DNA of 64,000 nucleotides, taken from Iodidimonas sp. SYSU 1G8. GTDB taxonomy: Bacteria > Pseudomonadota > Alphaproteobacteria > SMXS01. Positions 57,595-64,000 of this stretch are shown piece by piece. Location: assembly GCF_039655775.1 (NCBI RefSeq), contig NZ_JBBYXJ010000001.1:1054001-1118000 (forward strand), written 5' to 3'. Position 1 is the first letter of the stretch. Every line of letters starts with the position of its first letter. The notes beneath the pieces are model-generated. The model did not search any database and was not told the DNA's origin. It saw nothing but the letters and a program-made list of their open reading frames with translations. Both the position numbers and the translations under genes were made by a program.

Positions 57595-57598
57595 GTGG

Positions 57599-58036
57599 TC
57601 ACGCGTTCCAGGCGCGCACTTCATCCAGACGCGCGTCTTTCATGTAGACCGCGTCGATAAGGGCAAAGACCTGTGACGCCAACGGCGTACCGATGACTTC
57701 GGAACGGGTCAGCGCCGATCCCGCCAGTTCGCTCACCGCAATCCTGCGGCCCGGGGCATCGACAACCATGAACGCACCTCTGGCTTCGCTAACCCGGAAG
57801 TCGAGCGAGACAGCCGCCCGGTCTTCGCTGGTCGCCCCATCGCCCCATTTTCCGATAATCAGGTCGAAAGCGGCACCGTGATCGGGCCGGCCTTCCGACC
57901 AGCCCACATAGTAGACCGCGACGATCCCATCGGCGGCATGGACCTCCCCCCAGACACGGCGCGTAGTAGAGCCGCAGCAGTCGCAATGACCTGTGCTTGC
58001 CCCCGTCTGCTCGACAGCGAGAGAGCGCCCGTCCAT
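57599..58036 (-). CDS. Hypothetical protein with Cys-rich N-terminus
   Basis: 145 residues. Residues near 15-20 contain HCDCCGS, a possible metal site; the rest looks like a mixed alpha/beta domain (VYYVGWSEGRPDHGAAFDLI). ATG 58036 is chosen because AGGAAAG lies just upstream; the frame is open for 32 more codons without a good start context. Convergent with the CrtC-like gene, 4 bp apart. Family not recognised. Confidence 0.65.
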   Translation of the reverse strand: MDGRSLAVEQTGASTGHCDCCGSTTRRVWGEVHAADGIVAVYYVGWSEGRPDHGAAFDLIIGKWGDGATSEDRAAVSLDFRVSEARGAFMVVDAPGRRIAVSELAGSALTRSEVIGTPLASQVFALIDAVYMKDARLDEVRAWNA

Positions 58037-58198
58037 TTCTTTCCTGCGCTTGAAACCAAACAACGTTCCGGCCCCGCGATCACATCCTCGAGCCGCCAGC
58101 TTAAACCAGCCCCCTATAGCGGCTAAGGACATTTAATGCGGTGGAGACCGCCGCTGAACCGCTTCTACCTTCGACCCAAAGCATCCGAAGGAACCTCA

Positions 58199-58309
58199 AT
58201 GTCCTCAGCCATCGCACTGGTGATCGAACCGCGCGGCTACGGTCTGTCCGAGTTCCTCGACCAGGTCATCGACGGCGTGCCGGTGAGTCTGGCCGAGACT
58301 GCGGTTTAG
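58199..58309 (+). pseudogene. Chimeric remnant: pirin 5' end joined to CrtC-like 3' end
   Basis: A 36-codon frame (MSSAIALVIEPRG, then YGLSEFLDQVIDGVPVSL). Bases 58199-58237 match the start of the pirin gene (61007-61045) at 38 of 39 positions, and 58235-58290 match the end of the CrtC-like gene (57526-57581) at 54 of 56. The bases before the ATG also resemble the pirin leader. It looks like a deletion joint between related gene copies; a translated micro-protein cannot be ruled out. Confidence 0.8.
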
Positions 58310-58310
58310 A

Positions 58311-58330
58311 CGGCCCCGTCGCCGGGGCCG
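58311..58330. terminator. GC hairpin after the TonB receptor gene
   Basis: Perfect 8-bp stem CGGCCCCG/CGGGGCCG with a 4-nt loop, 13 bp beyond the stop of the minus-strand receptor. Only a short T-poor tract follows, so termination efficiency is uncertain. Confidence 0.45.
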
Positions 58331-58343
58331 GGATAGGGAAATG

Positions 58344-60401
58344 CTACCACTTGTAGCGAAGGCCGCCATACACGGACCGGCCGGTTCCAGGATTGAAGAT
58401 TTCCGAGGTCGCGTCGGCGACGCCCGCGACGGCGACGGTGGAAATGTAGTGCTTGTCCGTCAGGTTGCGGCCTTCCACGTAGGCCGACCAGTGCGCGCCC
58501 ACATCGAAACCGATCCTGAAATTGAGCAGCGCGTAGGGATCGACGGTGAGCGTGTTGGCATTGTCGGCGAAATAATGGCCCGGCGCCCATTCCACGTTCG
58601 GGCCGGCATGGAACCCGCTCGGATGCTTGTAGAGGACTTCTGCGCGCAGGTAGTGCCTGGGCACGCCCGGCAGGCGATTGTCGCCATAGATCGGGTCACC
58701 GCTGAAGAAGAAGTCGCTGTAGGTATAGGCGGCATTCAGCGCGAGGCTGTCGCCCAAGGCGAAGGCCGACAGCGGAATGGCCGCGCCAAGCCCGGCTTCG
58801 ATGCCCTGATGCACGGTCCGGCCGGCATTGATGATGCTGCAGGCGCTGAACGGGCCAGTGGTCAGGCACTGCAGTTCGTCCCTGATCTCGGACCGGTAGA
58901 GCGCGATGTCCCAGTCGATGCCGCCCCGGCGGCCACGGGTGCCGATTTCGTAGGTGGTCGCGCGCTGGGCGTCCAGATCGGCGTTCGCCGGCGTGGCGAA
59001 GGAGTTGGCGTCGTAAGTCGGAACCTCGGCGCTGCGGGACACATTGGCGAACACCTGCCAGTCATCGTCCACATCCCACAGAACGCCGATCTTCGGGCTC
59101 CACAGATCATAGCTCTTGGCGCCCGACTGGTCGCCATTGGACAGGAACCGGTCCAGCCGGTCGCGGCTTGCATGCAGGTACTGAATGCCGGCGACCAGCG
59201 CCACGTCGGATCGCAGATAGAACGAATTCTCGGCATAGAACGAGATGTTCTTGGACGTATCGACCGTGGATGAAGCGAGCGGACCCTTGACCGCGCCCGG
59301 CAGATTGACGAACTGCTCGGTGTCAATCTTGCCGTTCTGCACGTTCGCCCCGACGATCAGACGGTTGCGGAAACCGCCCAGCGTACGGTCATCGACCGCG
59401 CGGACGAACCCGCCATAATCATCCACCGTGAAATCGAGCCACTGGAAGATCGGGTGTTTGACGTGGCGGTAATTGTAGAAGACGCCGACGTCGATCACCG
59501 TCTCGGCGAGGCGGAAGGTCGTCCTGTTCGCGAGCCGGATGGAATCCACGTTACGCTGCTGGTCCTGCAGCACCCAGAACGGGTTCGCCGAACGCGGCGA
59601 GTTAAGCGCCTGGGCCTTGCTGACCTCGCCGGGAATCCGCTGCTCGGTGGAGGTGGCGTAAAGGTGGAAACGCGTCTCCACGTCCGGCGTGATCTGATAG
59701 CCGAGATTGAGGTTGCCACGGAACGCGTTGCCGTTGCTGTGCTCGCGATAGCCGTCGATCCGCTGTGCCGAGACGGTGGCGAAGTAGTCGAACGCGCCGG
59801 CGGTGCCGCCCGTGCTGACCTGCCCTTTCACATAGCCGAAGCTGCCACCGTCGACGCGGCCATCGAAGGCCGCGGCGTCACGGCCCGTCGGCGTCACCAT
59901 GTTGATGGCGCCGCCCAGTGCGTTCGAGCCGTAGCGCAGTGCGTTGGCGCCCTTGTAGACCTCGACATAGCGATAGGCGCTGGGGTCCACTTCGAAGAAA
60001 TCGAGCAGTCCGTCCGACGTGTTCATGGGGATACCGTCGATGTACAGCGACAGGCCGCGACTGCCATAGGCGCGCGAGAGGCCCGAGCCACGGATCGAGA
60101 CGCGGGCGTCATCTCCCATGCGAGGCTGCGTGATGACGCCGGGGACATAGCCGAGAATGTCCTTGATGTTCTGGACCGGCGTATTCTTGAACGCGGTATC
60201 GGGAATGACCTCGACCGCGCCGGGCGTGCGCTGGATGACGGCAGCGGCTTCGGCGGCGGTGGGCGTGCCGATCACGACCATGCTTTCCATATCGGAACGG
60301 GGATCGGGCGCATTGTCCCGGTCGGCGGCATGCGCCAGCGCGGGCGCGGCGAGAACACAAAACAGGGCACGCGCGGACGCGGCGGCAGGGAAAAATTTCA
60401 C
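58344..60401 (-). CDS. TonB-dependent receptor, FecA/CirA-like (metal or siderophore type)
   Basis: 685 residues, clearly different from the four-gene array. GTG start with GGAG upstream; signal peptide cleaved near AHA-ADR. TonB box region MESMVVIGT, plug with GVITQPRMGDDARVSIRGSG and VEVYKGANALRYGSNALGG, which resemble ferric-citrate/siderophore-type receptors, then a 22-strand barrel ending in VYGGLRYKW with a terminal aromatic. It follows a DUF2946 gene by 68 bp on the same strand. Substrate is probably a metal chelate; not determined. Confidence 0.93.
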   Translation of the reverse strand: MKFFPAAASARALFCVLAAPALAHAADRDNAPDPRSDMESMVVIGTPTAAEAAAVIQRTPGAVEVIPDTAFKNTPVQNIKDILGYVPGVITQPRMGDDARVSIRGSGLSRAYGSRGLSLYIDGIPMNTSDGLLDFFEVDPSAYRYVEVYKGANALRYGSNALGGAINMVTPTGRDAAAFDGRVDGGSFGYVKGQVSTGGTAGAFDYFATVSAQRIDGYREHSNGNAFRGNLNLGYQITPDVETRFHLYATSTEQRIPGEVSKAQALNSPRSANPFWVLQDQQRNVDSIRLANRTTFRLAETVIDVGVFYNYRHVKHPIFQWLDFTVDDYGGFVRAVDDRTLGGFRNRLIVGANVQNGKIDTEQFVNLPGAVKGPLASSTVDTSKNISFYAENSFYLRSDVALVAGIQYLHASRDRLDRFLSNGDQSGAKSYDLWSPKIGVLWDVDDDWQVFANVSRSAEVPTYDANSFATPANADLDAQRATTYEIGTRGRRGGIDWDIALYRSEIRDELQCLTTGPFSACSIINAGRTVHQGIEAGLGAAIPLSAFALGDSLALNAAYTYSDFFFSGDPIYGDNRLPGVPRHYLRAEVLYKHPSGFHAGPNVEWAPGHYFADNANTLTVDPYALLNFRIGFDVGAHWSAYVEGRNLTDKHYISTVAVAGVADATSEIFNPGTGRSVYGGLRYKW

Positions 60402-60469
60402 GGAAGGAACTCCAGTCGTCGGACAAAGGCAGGCCGGCCCGCGTCAGCGGCCGGCATCGGCGGGTGATG

Positions 60470-60886
60470 TCAGACGAGAGAGGGTGGCCCGGTCGCGGGC
60501 GGCGGCGGCGCGGCAAGTCCCCGCCCCGGCCGCTGGAGAACACTGGCCCATGATGGCGCGGTCGCGCTGAACGACAGCGGCCGGTCGATCACGGACGGCG
60601 CGGGAGGCGGCGCGGTCGCGGCCATGGCGGCGAACACGCAATGATCCCCCGCCTTGAGGCCATCCGTATGGTTCTGGGATCCCTCGCCCGGCACGCCGTA
60701 TTTCCCGGCGTCGATGATCGCGGTGCCCGTGGAGGTGCAGATCACCAGCGTGGGAAGCCCGCCTGCTTCCAGGGGCGCCTGCATCATGGTGCCGGCGGGA
60801 ATGGCGAAGCGCACCGCGAGGGCGAGCAGGCTTAGCGCCACGAAGACGCGCGGGATCATGCTCTTGATGGACGTGACGGGCCTCAT
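60470..60886 (-). CDS. DUF2946-family protein
   Basis: 138 residues: an N-terminal membrane/signal segment ([19 protein letters not shown]), then a short exported region with VICTSTG and [10 protein letters not shown] and a Pro-rich tail. This pattern matches DUF2946, whose genes often sit beside TonB receptors linked to copper or other metals. ATG 60886 gives the membrane segment a short basic lead; an earlier in-frame codon would lengthen it without features. Likely co-transcribed with the downstream receptor. Confidence 0.8.
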   Translation of the reverse strand: MRPVTSIKSMIPRVFVALSLLALAVRFAIPAGTMMQAPLEAGGLPTLVICTSTGTAIIDAGKYGVPGEGSQNHTDGLKAGDHCVFAAMAATAPPPAPSVIDRPLSFSATAPSWASVLQRPGRGLAAPPPPATGPPSLV

Positions 60887-61006
60887 GGCCGCTTCTCTAC
60901 GCCCGTTGGTTCGGTGCTGTCGAGCGCGAAAACGGCTTTGTGCATGCTGGATATTGTTCACGGAACCCGGCTACGCTGGGACTCCAACACTCCAAGGGAG
61001 CCTCCC

Positions 61007-61873
61007 ATGTCCTCAGCCATCGAACTGGTGATCGAACCGCGCGGCCGCGATCTGGGCGGGTTCGAGGTGCGGCGCATTCTGCCGTTCGCCAAGCGCCGCA
61101 TGGTCGGCCCGTTCGTGTTCCTCGACCATATCGGCCCGGCGGTCTTCGCGCCGGGAACCGGCATCGACGTGCGGCCGCATCCGCATATCGGGCTCGCCAC
61201 GGTGACCTATCTGTTCGAGGGCGAGATGATGCACCGCGACAGTGTCGGCGCGGTGCAGAACATCATGCCGGGCGACGTGAACTGGATGACCGCAGGACGC
61301 GGCATCGTCCATTCGGAACGCACCGCGCCCGAGGCGCGGGCGCGCGGTTTCGCCATGCACGGCATCCAGGCCTGGGTCGCCCTGCCGGCGGAATACGAGG
61401 AAGTGGCGCCGAGCTTCCACCATCACGGCGCGGCCAGCCTGCCGCTGATCCAGCGGGATGGCGTCACGCTGCGGCTCATCGCGGGCAGCGCCTATGGCGC
61501 GCGGTCGCCGGTCACGACCTATTCGCCCACCTTCTACCTGGACGCGCGCATGCCCGCCGGAACGTCGTTGCCGCTGACGGACGAGCACGAGGAGCGCGCG
61601 ATCTACATCGCGGAGGGCGCGGTGATCGTCGACGGCGAGAAATATGGCGATGGCCGGTTGCTGGTGATCGCGAACGGCGCCGCGGTAACCATCGAGGCGA
61701 CGGCGGACTCGCGGCTGATGCTGCTGGGCGGCGCCAATATCGGGCCGCGTCACATCTGGTGGAATCTGGTCTCGACCCGTCCCGAACGGATCGAGCAGGC
61801 AAAGGCGGACTGGAAGGAAGATCGCTTCCCTCCAGTCCCGGGCGAAACCGAATTCACGCCTTTGCCGGAATAG
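61007..61873 (+). CDS. Pirin-family bicupin protein
   Basis: 288 residues of two cupin domains. The N-terminal metal site is visible in [17 protein letters not shown] with the later HSERT; the C-terminal cupin carries [13 protein letters not shown]. Bacterial pirins act as quercetinase-like dioxygenases or redox-sensitive regulators of partner enzymes; the role here is not clear. ATG follows AAGGGAG. Its first 39 bp are duplicated in the chimeric remnant at 58199. Confidence 0.93.
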   Translation: MSSAIELVIEPRGRDLGGFEVRRILPFAKRRMVGPFVFLDHIGPAVFAPGTGIDVRPHPHIGLATVTYLFEGEMMHRDSVGAVQNIMPGDVNWMTAGRGIVHSERTAPEARARGFAMHGIQAWVALPAEYEEVAPSFHHHGAASLPLIQRDGVTLRLIAGSAYGARSPVTTYSPTFYLDARMPAGTSLPLTDEHEERAIYIAEGAVIVDGEKYGDGRLLVIANGAAVTIEATADSRLMLLGGANIGPRHIWWNLVSTRPERIEQAKADWKEDRFPPVPGETEFTPLPE

Positions 61874-61879
61874 CCGGCG

Positions 61880-62275
61880 TTACTGCGCCGGCGCGTCCCG
61901 CTTGACCACCTTCTCGAAATCGCCCAGCGGACAAGGCGTGTTCACCGCCGCGCCGCCCACGGGCGTGATCGTATCCACGTTGCACAGCTCGTTCAGTCCG
62001 CGCAGCGTGTAGCCGAAACCGTCCTGAATCTTCAGACCCGAGCAGCGGTGCGGCAACCGGTTGACGTAATAGTCGCCGCCGTTCAGCCGGAACAGGATCG
62101 TCTGGTTGTCCAGAATATCCGTCTCGCGGATCATGTAGGTGGCGATGCACTGGCGCTTCTCGCCGGTTGGCTGCCACTGCGACAGCTTGTCCTCGGCGGC
62201 GACGGCGCCACCGGCGATCATCATGCTCGCAACGGCACCGGCCGCCGCGAGAAGTCCCATACGTAAGTTGTTCAT
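61880..62275 (-). CDS. Small exported protein of unknown function
   Basis: 131 residues with a signal peptide (LLAAAGAVASMMIAGGAVAA). The mature part has several cysteines (RQCIATYMIRETDILDN, HRCSGLKIQDGFGY, ELCNVD, TPCPLGDF), probably two disulfides. ATG 62275 has AGGGGAAG upstream. Similar small proteins with RLNGGDYYVNRLP are widespread in alphaproteobacteria without known function. Convergent with pirin, 6 bp apart. Confidence 0.82.
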   Translation of the reverse strand: MNNLRMGLLAAAGAVASMMIAGGAVAAEDKLSQWQPTGEKRQCIATYMIRETDILDNQTILFRLNGGDYYVNRLPHRCSGLKIQDGFGYTLRGLNELCNVDTITPVGGAAVNTPCPLGDFEKVVKRDAPAQ

Positions 62276-62514
62276 CTGATCTTCCCCTAATGCCCCGATC
62301 ACTTGGATGTAGGAGCGTAACGATATTTACCAAGGGCCTCGCACCCGTTCGCCTGCCTTCGCGCACGGGATCGTGTTCACCATGCCAGCAGGTGCCTGAA
62401 TGCAGCCTTAACGGATCGGGTCCGCGACTGTTCCGAACATTCGCTTAACAAATGCCCGGAATCTGCTACATTTCGCGCCAAATTAGGAATGACTTGCAGT
62501 TGCATGGAGATGTG

Positions 62515-62781
62515 ATGGACGCGCTGGCCAGCATACGCCCTCTCGGAAGCCTGCGCCCTGGAGAAGGCGGCCGGATCGTCGCGTTGACCGTGACGGGCCG
62601 CGAGCCGGAGCTGGAAGAGCGCCTGCTCCGCATGGGCTTCGCCGAGGACGCGCGCATCCAGGTGCGGCATGAAGGTCCCGTGGGCCGCGATCCCATGGCG
62701 GTCATGGTCGACGGCATCATCGTCGCGCTGCGCCGCCGCGAAGCGGAGACGATCATGATCGAGGTCGACACCACTCCATGA
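62515..62781 (+). CDS. feoA: Ferrous iron transport protein A
   Basis: 88-residue SH3-like FeoA domain ([20 protein letters not shown], then [20 protein letters not shown]), the cytoplasmic partner of FeoB. ATG 62515 is preceded by GGAGATGTG. The stop overlaps the feoB start (ATGA). The 239-bp interval upstream should hold the promoter; no convincing Fur or Irr site was found. Confidence 0.94.
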   Translation: MDALASIRPLGSLRPGEGGRIVALTVTGREPELEERLLRMGFAEDARIQVRHEGPVGRDPMAVMVDGIIVALRRREAETIMIEVDTTP

Positions 62782-64000
62782 GTTCTTCCGCCACCTACCG
62801 CCTCGCCCTTGTCGGCAACCCCAATTGCGGCAAGTCCGCCCTGTTCAATGCCCTGACCGGCGGCCGCCAGAAGGTCGGCAACTATCCCGGCGTCACCGTC
62901 GAGCGGCGCGCCGGCCGCATGGACACGCCCTCGGGCACGGCCATCGACATCATCGACCTGCCCGGCAGCTACAGCCTGACGCCGCGCAGCGCCGACGAGG
63001 AAGTCACCCGCAACGTGATCACCGGGCAACTGGACGGCGAGGTGCCGCCCGACGCCATCGTCTGCGTCGTCGACGCCACAAATCTGGCGTTCCACCTGCC
63101 GCTGGTGCTGGAGCTGAAGCAGCTGAGGCGCCCCATGCTGCTGGCGCTGAACATGATGGATCTGGCCGCCCGCGACGGCATCAGGATCGACGCCGACAGG
63201 CTGTCGGCGGAGTTGGGCATTCCGGTGGTCGAGACCGTCGCCGTCCGCCGCGCCGGCACCAGGCCGCTGGTCGATGCGCTCTCGAGCGGGATCGAGGCCA
63301 TGCGGCAACAGGCTGGCGCCGCCACCGCCGACATGCCCCGCGACACCCGCGCGCTGCGGCGCGAAGCCCGGCGGATCGCCTCTGCAGTCCTGCTGTCCGA
63401 AGGGACCGAACACCGGGTCACCCGCCTGCTCGACCGCGTCTTCCTCGACCGCATCGCCGGCCCGATCATTCTCTTTGCCCTGCTGTTCGTCATGTTCCAG
63501 GCGGTCTTCTCGTGGGCGGAAGCGCCCATGAACTGGATCGATGCCGGCGTGCTCTGGCTGCAGGAGTTCGGCACGGCCCAGATCGACAACCCGGCCTTGC
63601 AAAGCCTCGTGGTCGACGGCATCCTGGCCGGTGTCGGCAGCGTGGTGATCTTCCTGCCCCAGATCCTGATCCTGTTCGCGTTTATCCTGGTGCTCGAGGC
63701 ATCGGGCTACATGGCGCGCGCGGCCTTCCTGATGGACCGGCTGATGGCCGGCGTCGGCCTGAACGGCCGCGCGTTCATCCCCCTGCTCTCCAGCTTCGCC
63801 TGCGCCATTCCCGGCATCATGGCCGCGCGCACCATCGACAACCCGCGCGACCGGCTGACCACCATCCTGGTGGCGCCGCTGATGACCTGCTCGGCCCGCC
63901 TGCCCGTCTACACCCTGATCATCGCCGCCTTCATTCCCAATCAGCCGGTGCTCGGCGCGTTCGGCCTGCAGGGCGTCGTGATGTTCGCGCTCTACCTGTT
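62778..64000 (+). CDS. feoB: Ferrous iron transporter FeoB, 3'-truncated by window end
   Basis: 407 complete codons visible. N-terminal G domain: G1 GNPNCGKS (13-20), G2 in NYPGVTVE, G3 DLPGSYSL and G4 NMMD, then a GDI-like helical region and, from about residue 235, the membrane domain with the first Gate motif [12 protein letters not shown]. It imports Fe2+ across the inner membrane. Translation is coupled to feoA by a 4-bp overlap. The open frame runs off the window. Confidence 0.97.
   Translation, partial: MSSSATYRLALVGNPNCGKSALFNALTGGRQKVGNYPGVTVERRAGRMDTPSGTAIDIIDLPGSYSLTPRSADEEVTRNVITGQLDGEVPPDAIVCVVDATNLAFHLPLVLELKQLRRPMLLALNMMDLAARDGIRIDADRLSAELGIPVVETVAVRRAGTRPLVDALSSGIEAMRQQAGAATADMPRDTRALRREARRIASAVLLSEGTEHRVTRLLDRVFLDRIAGPIILFALLFVMFQAVFSWAEAPMNWIDAGVLWLQEFGTAQIDNPALQSLVVDGILAGVGSVVIFLPQILILFAFILVLEASGYMARAAFLMDRLMAGVGLNGRAFIPLLSSFACAIPGIMAARTIDNPRDRLTTILVAPLMTCSARLPVYTLIIAAFIPNQPVLGAFGLQGVVMFALYL

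Noticed and set aside
62400-62514. Possible Fur or Irr site before feoA (TTGCAGTTGCAT region)
   Set aside because: Only a short, imperfect repeat; it does not match the alphaproteobacterial Fur, Irr or RirA patterns well enough.

Overview
The window is a stretch of a high-GC bacterial chromosome, most likely from an alphaproteobacterium. This rests on the mix of families: many TonB-dependent receptors, the TIGR02587/TIGR02588 pair, a DUF768-like protein, a SoxR-controlled RND pump, a short Pit transporter and CaiB/LLM/PRISE-like metabolic genes. I cannot name a genus. No rRNA, tRNA, CRISPR array, insertion sequence or replication origin is visible. Most of the sequence is core-like and very GC-rich. 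Two blocks (about 33.3-37.5 kb and 53.7-56.5 kb) are clearly less GC-rich and look acquired.

Layout. 1-11.2 kb: four tandem paralogous TonB-dependent receptors (the first cut by the window edge). Each ends in its own intrinsic terminator and the second to fourth have structured leaders. 11.4-15.6 kb: an RND efflux adaptor and pump. 15.6-19.7 kb: a minus-strand operon (SnoaL-like protein, small membrane protein, beta-lactamase-fold hydrolase) divergent from a PRISE-like reductase and an isocitrate/isopropylmalate-type dehydrogenase. 19.8-22.3 kb: a phosphate module with a PhoB box, a NUDIX-DUF47 fusion and a Pit transporter. 22.3-27.1 kb: a second RND pump divergent from soxR, with a SoxR box inside a 19-bp-spacer promoter. 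27.1-33.2 kb: two small genes, an L,D-transpeptidase lipoprotein and a PaoABC-type periplasmic aldehyde oxidoreductase. 33.4-37.5 kb: an acquired 1352-residue protein with a HigA-type HTH and a nuclease-like segment. 37.6-46.2 kb: sirtuin, small zinc finger, CoA-transferase, HMG-CoA lyase, a Pro/Ala-rich exported protein, LLM oxidoreductase, EamA transporter and TIGR02587/02588. 46.3-53.6 kb: thiC with a TPP riboswitch, a GT-C-like membrane protein, mtnA plus class II aldolase, VOC protein, dtd and an MBL hydrolase. 53.8-56.4 kb: an acquired pair, a UvrD-like helicase and a HEPN-like protein. 56.5-64 kb: a CrtC-like protein, a chimeric gene remnant, a DUF2946/TonB-receptor operon, pirin, an exported protein and feoAB (feoB cut by the window end).

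Themes. Envelope traffic dominates: five TonB receptors, two RND pumps, ferrous iron uptake and phosphate uptake. Three regulatory circuits are legible in the DNA: PhoB for phosphate, SoxR for redox-stress efflux and TPP for thiamine. The best candidates for an undescribed system are the two low-GC blocks, which look like antiphage or genome-defence genes. This is inferred from domain content and context, not shown.
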